In this document: positions 24,520 to 37,900 of the stretch, one piece after another
Numbering within the stretch: position 1 is the stretch's first letter
Layout of the letters: every line of letters starts with the position of its first letter
NCBI GenBank assembly: GCA_002633005.1
Contig: NMRA01000006.1
Location: 2,177,881 to 2,241,880 of the forward strand
Origin: Phoronis australis
Lineage: Eukaryota > Phoronida > Phoronidae
Direction: 5' to 3'
Length of the DNA: 64,000 nucleotides
Position numbers and translations under genes: made by a program
Notes under the pieces: generated by a model
What the model saw: the letters and a program-made list of their open reading frames with translations, nothing else
Told to the model about the DNA's origin: nothing
The model's database searches: none

Positions 24520-24640
24520 TTCATTTGAGTTATTGGACGTCAAACTGTACCCTATGTAAATTTCGAGCTCCTCGAAGTTACAAAATGGCGATTTTTACCA
24601 CATACGATAATGGCCTCGTTCCCATAATGCACCAGCTATG
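24520..24640 (-). promoter_or_regulatory. candidate promoter with YY1-like and ZNF143-like motifs
   Basis: CAAAATGGCG at about 24581 resembles the YY1 core. TTCCCATAATGCA at about 24619 resembles the ZNF143/SBF submotif TTCCCAnAATGC. Both motifs are common in animal core promoters, and they sit 50-150 bp upstream of the candidate start codon at 24497. No functional evidence is available. Confidence 0.4.
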
Positions 24641-27600
24641 TTTACTTCAATGGACTGTCCTTTTCTTCAATCAATTAAGCTAAACACCCGCTGCGACGAG
24701 GGAGGTGATTGCGGCTGTTTTGTGTTCTTCACTGAAGCTGACCCGAGGCAACCGAAGGAACCGAGACGGACAAACCGCAATAATTGAGTTTCATTCCAGT
24801 TGTTTTTTGCTGCTTCAAAATAAAATTCTCTGCATTTCTCCTGAGCGGATCCCGGATTTATCTGCCACGCGCGTCCTGTAGCGGTGAATTTTGCCACGGC
24901 CACTGAAGAATTGCTCCACATTCCTGTGACAGTGGGCTGCAACAATGGTGCCGAAAGAAATGAAAATAAAATATTTTAAAGCGGCGATAAAACCGCGTTT
25001 TCCATCGATTGCTTTCCGAGCCCAGAAGTCGCACAATACGTACTTTTTTACCACTGAACACTTTCAGACCGTTTCCATAACCGTTAGATGTTAGACTATG
25101 TGGTGTACCGGTTAAGGCTAAAAATGGCAAAATAACAAAACATTGTGAAGCTGTGTGGACAGCGTTCACATATTTTTGCCGAAGCTGGAATTTGGAGGCC
25201 CGCACATCTCTTAGTGAATTCGCATGTTACAAGAAAAAATATATAGGAACTTACTTCATTATTTGGGTTTCAGTGATGACACAATTTGAACCCACATGAC
25301 AAATAGGAATAAAAATCCTGTCACGTCACATTTTCAAAAACTTTGCAAACTTTGGATTAATTCGATTTAGGTAACCACAGGAGCAATTTATCACTTAAAA
25401 TTGATGCAAAGCACCCGTAGTATGATTCAGAGGAGCTGAAAAAGTTTATGGTTGATCTGGTCTATAGCCAGGTAATAATTTTCGAAGTACTCAGTAATTT
25501 ACTGCACTATATAAACCCGGCCTAATTACTATTTTTAGTTTCTTCGTTGGACCATTGACGTAGTTTAAAAACTTAGAACATGCAGTCTCCCAAGTAGGTA
25601 TCGGCTATTCGTCCGGGGGAGCGGTAATGGTCAAAATAGAGCAAGTTTGTCTAGGTTTTTGAAGACGTCGCCACTTTTTGTCCATATAACCATTTTGATC
25701 CGCCTCTTCAATCCATAATATAGAGCAAACTATTTCTACCGCGTTGATCCTGATTAGGATGCATAAGTATCAAGTAATTAGAACGTAAATGGTAATTATC
25801 TTGTTACGTTATTCCTTAATCATGTACGAAAATGCTCATAACACTCAAAATAGGACAACTAAGTAGAGCAAGTCTTACAAGAAATCACAATTATTTGTCC
25901 AAATGACCAATTTAAGGTGCTGTATCGGTCCTGATACAGGGCTAACAGTTTCGACCTTATAAACCTGATTTGCCTGCATACTAATGCCATAATTAGCAAA
26001 AATCGTAATTATTCAATTAATTTTTTATTATTTATATCTCTTGAATCACTTTAAATTGAAAATGAATTGTTTACATTGTTTTTTACATCTTGGAAAAAAA
26101 TAACTATGACTGGAAATAATCACACGGCCTTGACCTTGAATGAACACAGCTAAAAATAAATCGACATCGAGATCTAATCTTTGGACGGAAAATGTTGAAA
26201 GTAATTTCGAGCTCGATTTCGAGTACAAACTCAAGACACCAGTTTCTATAATTCTGCGGTCCAGTATGTCATGGTTTATGTGGATGACTGTCATAATCCG
26301 TCCTAGTTTGTATCTACGGCAACCACAGTGTACTCAAGGAGAGAATGGTAGACACTTATTTTAGTTCGTACTAAGTATCGAACATAAAGCGAGCATATTG
26401 ACCGGCATAGGAATCAAGCAAAAATCGCTACCAAGAAATCCATGATATGTCATTGAATTGGTAATTTAGGGCCTAACAAGGACCTCATGTAAATTAGGGT
26501 TAATGGATTCGAAATTGCTTGCAGAATCGTAGAAGCACTTCAAAATGCTTATGCGGACAAAATAATGTGATTTCTTTAAAAATTTGCACACGTTGACTAT
26601 AACGGTGAAAACGCTCTAAATTCGGTGAACGCAACCTTACGGTTTTCATCATTTTTGCATGTTGTCGTCTGAATGCTTCGAGCACATTTTTAGAGGAAAA
26701 AAGTGCAATTCTCACGTTTGCCTTACATGCGTGGGACATAATTCATTTTGGCATTCCTTATTTTCTTCTCTCAGAAAACCAAAAACAACGAGAAATAAGA
26801 GGGATCTATAGCCCACCAGCCCCCTATGAACTCATGAAATAAGTGAGGGGGGCTGCTATAGCCCCCTATGGTACGCCGACCATGTGTCTGCCAAAAGAAC
26901 TGTGACTGAGATCGAGGTGACAGCTCACTTCACACGAAGGAATGAAAATGCGGAAGCTGGATGAACTAGGCTAGCGGTTGGTCAGCTCATCTCCCAGATA
27001 CCATTTGCATGTTCGGGGTGTGAATTGCTGACTAACATATGCGCGCACCCTGGTGGGCTCGGGGGCGAATTATTGCGCAATACTATACTGGAAACTAAAA
27101 AAAATAAGTGCAAAGAAAATTAATCTTCCCAAGTTAATGAGCAATGCCATTAATTTGATTTGAAAAAATTAATTTTTGTTGATCTCCTATTTGTGAACTT
27201 AAAACACTAATGCATATGTTATTTGAAAGTACATGTTTGGGACACTCCCTCTGACTGTCAGAATGCGAATGATTTCAGATATGCAAAATAGCTAGTGTAC
27301 TTTGGTATTGAGGATCCTATAAAAGAGATTTCCCCACTTCAAACTGCAACTAACCGAGATCGCTGAAACATGAATTCTTTCAAGATTAGCTACTAATTGT
27401 CAAAAAATCATCGATGAATCAGCTGATTTTCGTAGATACTTCAACAAGTAAATTGGTACCAGTTCGTTGTGTATCAAAGCACAATATTGTAAGAAATTCT
27501 CAAAAGAAATGCGTGCATATTCTTGACGGGCAACCGGGGGAACCTGGGAGCTAGGCGGGGCAATCCAAGTGTTTGTGGTCCCCCAAGCCAATTTCTCGAA

Positions 27601-28430
27601 TTTATTCGTTTGAACGAGTAGGCCCGTTTTGGTTCATTCCAGAGGTTGCGGTTTATGGGTTTAACTCGAAACTCCAAAAATCACTGAAATCTTCGTTTAT
27701 AACTGCCAGTACATCATGCGCGCACCCGAAGGGAGGGGAGGGGGGCGCTCGAATGAGCCCCCCATTTGGCGAAGTGGGCAAAAACTTAAAGATCCGCCCC
27801 TGAGAGACAAAAAGTTCGAGAAAATGGGGACAAAAGTCCACTAAATAAGCGCAAACGCGCACTTCACAGTGGTGCTCCCGTTTTTATTAGTCCGCCCGCT
27901 GTTTTGTTAGCAAAAGGTCCACGACGTCAAGAATTCGAGCCCCCCATATTGAAGGCTGGGTGCGCGCATGTACATGTACCCTCGACTGTCTTCTATGTGC
28001 GAGTGTCTACAGACAACTCATAGTCACGACAGAAATACTATTAGTATGAAGCTACAGGAAAATGTATCGACATTTCATTGGTAAATACTTCTTTTGTGCA
28101 ATTCATAAACAATGGTTCTTCAAACGTACATTCTTTCGCTAGCTGCTACTATATTTTTACAGCGTGGACCGACTGTCTTCATACCGCTGTGGTTTGCACG
28201 ATTTTTCCCCGATAAATTTGGAATCGTATCTTCTTCCCCGCGTGAATTGTTAACAGTGCCCGATTTATAGAGGGGCGAAGGGGTAATGGCCCCGAGCCGC
28301 CCCTCTGCTCGAGAGTATACTTCACCCCGTGTGACATCCGGGCCAAGTACCATAGACAGATATCGCAAAGCAAGATCACGCGTTTTGATGCACGGCGACA
28401 TCTCAGTCTTACGTTTTTTCGTCTGCTAAA
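24641..28430. other. non-coding stretch with fragments of G-rich DNA-transposon ends
   Basis: Minus-strand frames of 79-115 codons between 24.67 and 25.2 kb overlap in different frames without a domain. G/C-rich segments near 26.81-26.88 and 27.70-27.80 kb look like eroded transposon ends. The tip GATCCGCCCCTG at 27791-27802 matches the type at 14283. No exon is supported. Confidence 0.4.
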
Positions 28431-28458
28431 ATGGCTGCACGAGTAGGAAATGTATTTG
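28431..28458 (+). CDS. weak candidate first coding exon
   Basis: AAAATGGCTGC, a YY1-like start context, opens a frame reading MAARVGNVF plus one base before the donor TTTG|GTAAAT. Without the splice the frame ends after 13 codons. No partner exon was found downstream. This is offered only as a candidate. Confidence 0.2.
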
Positions 28459-31400
28459 GTAAATCTCCTTGAACATGACCGTTCGCAGTGGACACTATTT
28501 ATACTCCAAGTGAAGGACACATATCATCGTCGTAAAAATGTACTTGCACAATCGTGCTATTTGGCAAACCAACTCCAACACGACCCCAGCACCAAACCTT
28601 TACCGCTCATCTTTGGTTTTAAAGCTAGAAACTGTTGATAACACTGTATCAACCGGCGGATTTTCTTTCCTATCTTTTGAAGTCGTTGACAATTATCACC
28701 CACAGAGTAGCAATTGATTGTCACAACAGGAACTTAACCCACGGTCTTTTAAACAGCACAGGAGGTCACACCTTTTCTCTATGCTAGTCAACAGTCACTT
28801 GTTCAGCACGTCAGTTACCACAAGAATTAAAACATATTTTATTAACACAAACATTGAAGTTTCATGTGAGCTACCACTGTCTACATCTACAAACACAGGA
28901 ATAACTTATGTTACACAGTCTGCTATGAAACAAAGCCTAGACTCTCGTTACAAATAAAAGCTATCTACAATGTCTAATACAATATCATATATTACAATTA
29001 ATCCATATTTCCATTAACAACAACACATTAGGACAGAAAATTTCTGCCATGCCACTTAAATATTATACTTTACATAATAATAAACACTGGTTTCGTCAAA
29101 ATATAAATAATGGAGAAGTTGTAACCACATCTGATTTAGATAGTCCCAATTCATCATTTTAACTCCGGTGGTATTCTGAGAAATGGAAGAGAATAGTTCT
29201 GTTCTAGTAGTAATATTATAATTTGCAATTTGACAACAAGTGTTAGGTAAAGCCACTAACTAGTGAAAATATGAATATTGTGTTAGATATTATCTTGTAA
29301 ATACAGTACAAGTAAAGAGTTATCAGTCTCCTACATGCCACAAGTAGGTCACATCATGTGACCAACTGCTTAGTCTTAAAAAGATCTCTATTCCAACAGC
29401 ACAGTAGACTAGAGTATCAACAGGGATTGACCAACAGGGATATTCTCACCCATTCTTCAGGATTGCAGACACTCAAGTTCACTGACCTATAGGAACAGAG
29501 ATGTTTTCAGACTTGACTATACATCACAAGACAAGAGACTAATAATTCTTACTTCTACAACTACTGCAAATATTGCGTTTTTTTTCCAACTGCAACATCC
29601 AAAAGACAGTTCAAGACAATAAATACTTAACATTAAATTATCAGGAAGACATTGTCTTCCTGGAGTTAAACAGGACAGGACTAAGCACAAAATTAGCATA
29701 CATCAAACACTTTTGTTTGAAGTCCAAAAATAGAAACTCTGGCACCGAGGAAAAACGGGTCTATGTTTGAAACAGAAAATGAGATTTAGATTAAAGCAGG
29801 TCTGCCCATGCGCATCTTGGGCTCATAATGAGTGTCACTATTGTATTATAACAGTCAATCTTGCTTAGTTTTTGAAATAATTCAAATTCTTAAAAATATG
29901 TCATTGTGTCGCTAGTGAAGCTCACAGATGTACCTTTTGTGGCTAAATCATTTCATTTGACTGATTAACTGCTGATGTACATAGGTTCGTTTGTTCAGTT
30001 AAGTATATTTAAATCTTGGGCAATGGTTTTAACCAAACTGAAATGGACTGTGAAATGACACCACCAACGCCACCTGGGTTGTGGTGAACGCCCTCTGTGG
30101 TGGATCGACAAATTAGGGACGTACATGCATAGTAGAATTGATTATCAACAATTTCAACTTCAGTTTGATTAAGACCATCTCCCAATATGCTTGAAAAAGA
30201 TAACAGTGCTTAAATACACTTGAATGTGAACTAATGAATTTTCGTACAATGACATTTTTGGCGTGTTAAACATTAAAGATGACTTATTTTAGAGAGAACT
30301 TGTAGATTTCTGAGCCTCTGAAATAATGCGCGGTCTTGCTTTGGTTTCAAACAGACAACCAATATCTGCTGTCTGCACTCCATTTAAAATCAAGCAGATG
30401 CAATCTTTACAATAAGAAACATATCTATCCAGTTAGATAGTGGCCAGTGGATACACACTTGTGTAACAACCGTTCTGTGTCAAACTTTGGACACATTCAC
30501 TTTTCATAACAACACAAAATAACTCGAAACATGTACAAAACAGTAAATGCTGTTTGATGGTTGAATCACATGCTTAACTTACTACGTGAGCTCAATCGAT
30601 TATTGCATAGAAAATCCCAGGTTTCCTAAATATGCAAATTTTCTGCTACGAGCCGTGGATCAACTACAAAAGATACGACGTTCAGACAGGTTTCCCAACA
30701 TTCCCCCCATTTAAAGGTCGCCCCTGCATGTTGCGGGTATTTTTCCGTAAATCTGTTTACACTTCCAAATGGACCAAAATGTAAACTGCTGATAATGTTC
30801 TGTGCAGCATAAGAAAACTAAACAAGTCCTCAAACATGTACATACAACGCATCATGCTTACTGTGTGTAAGTGCCTGATGCACTTGTCAACACTGAATCA
30901 TTCTACAGACGTAATCCCATAGAGCTTTACATCTCGAATGGCTTTCATGAAGCATTGGCATCTGGACAGATGGGATCAATGACTGATACTGCCCTCTAGT
31001 GACGAGGGAGTAATTTATGTGCAGAACACCCAATACGCCATCACACATCACAATGTTTCCTTTCATCAAGTTAAGATCAAGTCAAACCCAGAGTTCATAT
31101 TTGGTTAGGTATGCTGTGGGCTCAAAGTCCTCACAACTTTGGAATACGCGTGACCTTTGAGTGAAACGTGTAGAAAGGCATCAGCAGAAAATGGAGAAAT
31201 TCACGAGTTCAAAGCCAGGCTATTTTAGAGTTAAAAGCAATTAGCCTCAAGTGCATTCTATCTATCACAATGTTAGGCTGTCCTAAAGGTATTAGCAGAC
31301 TTGGCCATCTGTAATTGTACAGCCATTTTTAAAAGTTACTAGCCTAAGACTGCTGTCTGCCAATATCCCATGCTTGATTGAATAAATACACTGATGCAGT

Positions 31401-31692
31401 GATCGCAACTTGTACTTTTCATGGCATGCTGATGTTTTTTTACGCAATGAGGGGAGAAATACTGTGAACTTTGTGCTCGTCTCAAGGAAATAATTGAACC
31501 ACTGTCGCAGAAATACATCCGAATTAGAACTCTTGCCTCTTATTGCAACGCGTATTTCCAAACACATCCAGATGGCAGTAATACGACTTATTTCCAATCT
31601 TGACCGATCCTTTCTCACTGCTTTGCCTAATCTACTGCTCAAGGCTGCAATAATTCATCTCTGACCACGCACGGCCCTGTGCAGGCCTAGCA
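28459..31692. other. non-coding stretch, 3' flank of the receptor gene
   Basis: AT-rich. It presumably contains the 3' UTR of the minus-strand receptor just below 31693, but no polyadenylation site could be fixed. A solitary CTCF-like match in reverse orientation (CTGCCCTCTAGTGA) lies at 30989-31002. The 116-codon minus frame at 31292-31642 has no domain. Confidence 0.4.
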
Positions 31693-31934
31693 CTAGTCAG
31701 TCAGGTCGAAAATTTCGGCCAACAGTCCCTCGGAGAACTCCATATTTGATTCCTTCAAATGAATGAGCATCCTCTTCTGCTCACTGCTCAGCTCACGGAG
31801 GTTGGAGATGATCATGAGTAGGCGAGGGAACAACGGCTTCTCGGGGTTACGCAGCGACATCTGGTGTTGGAGAGCTTGAATCAGAATCTCTTGTAGCTTG
31901 TTCACCTTCTCTCGATTGCTCAGTCCAGGTCGGT
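31693..31934 (-). CDS. receptor terminal exon: LBD helices and AF-2
   Basis: The acceptor GTCGCAG precedes ACCGACC. The first two bases complete an Asp codon ([14 protein letters not shown]). The exon encodes the last 79 residues, including [19 protein letters not shown], and ends [11 protein letters not shown] before the TAG at 31693-31695. LLAEIFDL fits the hydrophobic-hydrophobic-x-Glu-hydrophobic-hydrophobic pattern of AF-2 helix 12. Confidence 0.93.
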
Positions 31935-34900
31935 CTGCGACAAAAAAACAGGAGAGCTATTAAGGTAATGTCAGGCACTAGAAACACGTCCAAATTCGGC
32001 TAACTTCAAACTATCATATCTCAGAATTGGCCAATCGGAATTGATATGGCATAAAAAGAAATTATAATTTAGGAAACTGTAACAGAATTTTTGAGAATTC
32101 ATCTTGAACATTTATATCAAACGAAATTTGGTCGTACCATTGATACCGTGGTTTCGCTATGAATGTACCTTGCTTTTTCGCTAAATTTTACTAAAAAAAA
32201 CAGGGTCACAAGACCTACTTAATGGCAAGCTGGTACAACGTCAAAAATTTAATTCTACAACTTTTCTACTCTCAGAAAATTTTTACTTTTACTAAGTTAA
32301 AAGCTATGATTTGTAGATATTTGACTAAATAAAAATTATACAGATTCATTGACAAGGCACCGCATTACCATAACAAAGCAGTTTTCAGTACCAAGGCCAC
32401 AATTAACAAAATGCCTCTATTTCAAAATCACCTCCATGTCAACAAAACTTGTTCTTTATGAAAGTAAATCAAAGAATACATTTCATTAAGCAATTGACAA
32501 TACGAAAATTATCCACAAGTGCTAACTTCAGTTGAGTGCCTGAAACTGATAAGTCGTTCCCAGCAATGGATTCTCCGAATGAATTATGATGCTCACAACC
32601 TCACCTGGTGTGATCAACATCAAGGCGGCGAAGAGAGACACCTCTGAGTTGCTAAGGTTGAATGAGTTGAAACGGCTGGCGAAGTTGAACAACAGGTCAA
32701 CGTAGGTGGGGCCGAGGGCAAAACTGTTACGCAGCTGTTCCCGCGTGTACGAGATCTCGATACCAGGAAGTAGCATTGTGTTGGTCGTGGTCTCAATGAA
32801 CGATGCATGCATCACGCAGGCAACCTGGAGAAAAAACGTGCCAAACATGACATTCTGAAATGCGAGTATGCTAGGATAAATAGCAGAACTGCTGCAAAAC
32901 TGATCATCATAGATGTCTCGATTTCAATTTCGCAAAATCATCATGTCCGCGAAAATGACACAAAAACACATTAAATTACAGGGGTCATTCTTATGGCATT
33001 GTTAGGGATTGCTGGACGGGACGGGACTCTTTTGAACTGAGCAATAAAGCAATGACGTCCCTCGTTTTTTGTGATTTTATTACAAACCAACAATTCTCGT
33101 TGTTGTTTGCCAGACAATTGTTGAAATCAAGGCTGGTGTTTTTACCACTGGAATTTGCTTAAATACTCAGCGCGTGGGATTCGGCTCAGCAGTTGAGCAT
33201 TTGAATGCAGCTCCAGAGCTAGTGGGTTCAATCCCGCACTAGTGCTAATTTCTCTGCAAATAAATTGTCTAGAAAGTCCCTCAAATGACAAAATGTGTCA
33301 GGATTAGAGTAAGGACCAAAGGGAGTTCACCGTCTGCATCTGAGACTAGCACTGATGCAGCAAACTCAAATTATTTTAGCTCAAAGATGGCATTTTGACC
33401 TCAACTAACTGTTCACATATGATTGGGCTTCTTTAAGAAACAAATTTCATTTCAAAATACAACTTCTACAAAAATATTACTAGAATAGTAACACGTATAT
33501 AAAACTCGAACCAAAAGAGAGTTCAGAAAGGTGATAATGAGGATTTTAGTCAAACCAGTTCTCAATGACTTTCCCACATTTTAGAAGAGTTGTCAAAACC
33601 AAGAAGCGTACCTCAAAAGAGCCACCCTTTATCAGACTGATCTGATCTTCAGTTTCTAGTGCTGAGAACCCTGGTATCCGTTTGGCAAAATTGACAACAT
33701 CGGCGATGGCATCGTTAAATCGAGCCTCGTACGCTCTCCAACAGGCGGTAGCCTCAGCAGACGACATGGCAGATGGAACCTGTGTAAAGTTTGGGAAGAC
33801 CTGATCAACTTCATTGCATCTTCACAAAAAGGAAGTAACAATACATAAGGTCATCCACAAAGCGACCTATTTAATCTTTTAACCTAAATTTCCATTTTTG
33901 AACCTATTCCCATATTTTCAAGTAGTGTACCCAGGCAATTTTTACTTGACCTTAATTTATCATAAAACAATTTTACATGAATTAACATTAACCATTTTTA
34001 GGAATTCATATGAATGGTATGATATGACAAAAATGGTTAATAAGAATTCGTATTAATGATTCATGCAAGGTTTATCACCAATGAAGATAATTTATACGCT
34101 TTCTTATCACTGAGCAATGACAAATGATAAAAAGAGGCTTTCAGTGAATGATGCTTTATGAATGATGTTCAGATTGATATCAGACTGATCATTTATCATC
34201 GGCCTGATATGACCAAAATAGGGGTACAGATAGCAGGCCTGGGTGATTCTTTTGATAACAACAAACTGCACTGTACAATAAGTAGCAGTGAATCAAAATT
34301 GTCGAGGTCCAAAATTTTTTTTACAAAATTGTTGTTTCTGACGCACACACTGGAGGTGAAATTTTGGCAAGAATAGTGTACCCCGTAGAAAGACACTTAA
34401 AATGCTCGGTAACCAAATTTCGGATTGGAAACATGGCAATAGCAAATAAAGGCCATAGCCAGAGAAGTTGACCTCTTTAAGATAGAATGCATCCTCCATG
34501 GGATTGTTGTCCTTCCTTTTCATATCCAACATGCCAGGGTCACTTTCAACCTTCTTGATTGATAAACTGATAAAATGCTAGTTTTTCGGATTTATTGCAA
34601 TCTGCCTGTCACCGCAAAATTTATATTTTGTTAGGAACCAGCTTACGGTCCACCAGGAGGATTCTCATAACTGAAAACATCGAAATTCCAACAGCGATTT
34701 GATTTCCTGAGGGATTCACCAAGGAGTTTCTGCAACGGAACTACTTGCTGAAAGAGGAAGATGCTGTAAGCGTTACATTTAGGGATTTGTTACACTTCCA
34801 GTCCCCTGAAATTTGGCCACTAAAAGTTCAATTGTCCCTCTATCAGATACATTGTTCCTGTCACAGTCTAGACTGGATTGTATTTGTGTAAGAAGCACCA

Positions 34901-37900
34901 AAGTCATGGAACTTGTTTCAGCTTGTGCTGAGTTCAGTCCAATTTGGTTTGTTTTAGCGTCAATAGAATTGCCCAGGCCTACTGCCTACATCACCTGAAA
35001 ATACGGAAAAACACAAACTTTGTATGAAATATAAAATAGGGCACTTCTTGGGCCAGCCTGTAAGGGCCAGCCTGTATCCCACACGCAAGCCCAAGTTGTT
35101 ACACCATGTAGACTTGAATTAAGGAGCATGTGGTTACGTTCGAAACATCTGAGTAAAACAAAGGAAGAAGTTTAATCACATGCAAGTGAATGTGGAGTTA
35201 TCCGTTACACCATATATTGATGTGTTTCCAATTAAAAATTATACAATTATTTGAAAGAACGGAGGATGGATAACAGTGACAGACTAAGGTTTCTTCGGGT
35301 GGGGGCCCTGAACTATAAAATATCTGGGGTCCTAGTGATTTGAGCTGCCCCCTGTTGTCACAATTTTTCCATTCACCTGCCTGGATTCCACAATGGTTTA
35401 CTGAGCTAAATGCCAGTCCGGTCACAACACTTTCTGATCTTAATTCCCAGTTTTCGAGGGGTCACCCGGAACTACAGAGCAGGCCCCCATTTTAGGCCAG
35501 GTCAAGAGCAGTAGCTCATTCAGTTAAAATGGAACGTACACCTTATGTAGAGAGGACAATTCTGCACCGATCGGTTTTGAATTTTTATCAACATTCCTCG
35601 TTGGCTGAATCTTCAGTGAATGCTCCTTTGTTTAAAAGCAGTGCCACCGCCACAACACTGCTATAGTCTGACAACACATGGTATATAAATAAGCAAATGA
35701 AAAACTTTTTTGTTAAAACTGCATTGAACCCTACATCAGTAGGTCAGAAATGGCCAACCTCGATTAGAGATAAAATAAAAATAAAGTGGTTTATTAAGAC
35801 AAAAAATATTTGTGAGCTCCATTCTGTCTACAGTATGAAAAAAAGAAGCATTAACATGCCTTATGTCACAAGTCGCGTGTGAAATGGGAAATCGAAAGGT
35901 ATAACCCTATCACCTAAACAGGTCTCAATATACTGTCCACAGGCAAACTATTAACGGTTATTCTACAGCTATTTTGTTAAAAAATAATTACTCAGTAGTC
36001 TTCCATTTTTCAACAACAGCAACGTGGAGCGTTGAAATGCACCCACGAATGCACTGCAAATGGTGTGCTTCTAGGGGTGTTTATTCCTATCAAAAATGGC
36101 CACTAAATGAAGCAAAATACTTCGAATCCATCAAAAAACGGGAAAATGTTACCATTTTTTAACAGCAACCTATTTACCACATTTCATGAAAATCCATCAA
36201 TCAACTTTAGAGAAACGGAGGAAAATGGAAAAAAAATGAAATTGCCACTCGGCGGCAGAGTGTTCGTCGGATCTGTCTGAAAGTCGTCGTCTTCCGTTGT
36301 TAACTTCATATCAATACACATGCAAAATTTAATAAAGATCTTGCAGAAAGCTCAAGAGATACAGGTATGGGCGAAAAAAAAAACAAAACTGCCACTGGGA
36401 GGTGCCACAGTCGTCCAAGTCATCGGAAAATCATTGTCAATCGTCCTCTTCATAGCAAGAACATACATGCCAATTTTCACAATCATCCTTAGAGTGGTTT
36501 GGATGACAAAAAACAGACTTGACAAAAACAAAAATGGCCACTAGGTGGCGCAAAATACCTTGAATCAATCCGAAAAATAAATGGCTAGCGTCACCTCACT
36601 AATAGATGCCTATCTACCAAATTTTATGGAAATCCGTTTAAGTCCTTCGAAGATACAGTGGTAAACATAAAAAACTAAAATTGCCACTAAGGGGCACACC
36701 GGTGGTCATATCTGTCTGAAAGTCGTCGTCATCTGTTGTCAGCAAAAGTGGAATGTTTTAAAAAAACCTTAAAAGTGTTTTGGAGAACTGTGAATAAAGT
36801 ATAGCATCTAAAAGTTTCCTACAACTCCCATTTCCCGTTTTTGAGATACGATGTTCCGAAGTTGGCCACATTTGGACACTTTTCTAGGAACCTACAAAAC
36901 ATCAACGAAGACGGTTGTAAATTGCATATTAGGAATGCTGCTTGCTGAATATGCCTGAATTTCAGGGATTCTTTCTTACATAAACATAGTAAAGCGTTTG
37001 CAATCACGCACTTGCTCTATAGACTTAGCTATGACCAGATGTGCACCCTCAAAATTACAGGAGTCAAAATAGTACCCCTGGTATCACAACAGACAATGTG
37101 TCTGTGTCACGTGGGTACTGTCTTGACTCCACTTACTACCTGAATAGCTTCTCCTCCCTCGCCGTTGGTCTTGGACGCGTTTAACAGCTTGGACAGCATA
37201 CCCTGCCTCAAATCGACTGTATTCTCCAGCGTGAATTTAAGAGTTTCCAGGTAAGCTTCCTCGATGGTTGTGGCCAGAATGTTCATGTCCACACGCACGT
37301 CATTCTCTGGTGCACTCCACATCGTTGACGGCACTGCTGTTGCCATAGAGTCCGTCACAACAGTGGTTTCAATGGGAACAACCGCTGCCCGGCTAGCCTG
37401 AGCATTTAGGTTTCCTGCACTCACAACACCGGGAGGAATAAATGCGGCACTGACATCAGTAGTGGTCATCTTGACCCGTTTGTCGTCAGGTGATTCTATC
37501 GTTTCTGGCGCCTTGTACGGACGTTTTTTCAGCGGACTCCGAGTAAGCTGCTCGTCAGATTTCGCTGTTTGTTTGACTGTGGTGAGTGCAGTGTTGGGAA
37601 CAATGACAGATTTGATGGGGACAGTGGGTGACTGGTGAAAGTCCATGACAGCAGGTGCGGCCGTGTTGACGACGGGTACCATCTGTGGCATCTGGCCTGG
37701 GGCAAACATCAGCCTCTGGGGAGAGTTCAGTGCATTGATGACCAGCACCTACAGATGAAATAGAAAATGTCTTAATGTGCACCATGACAATACCACTGCT
37801 CAACATCAAAGGCGGATGACAGCATAACATGGCTGAATATGCCTTGTCCGTGTGATCTACCGTTACGATTGTCACGTGACTAGGCGGATCAGGCAGTGTT

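Noticed and set aside
31292-31642. 116-codon minus-strand frame below the receptor stop codon
   Set aside because: Lies in the probable 3' UTR or flank, with no domain.
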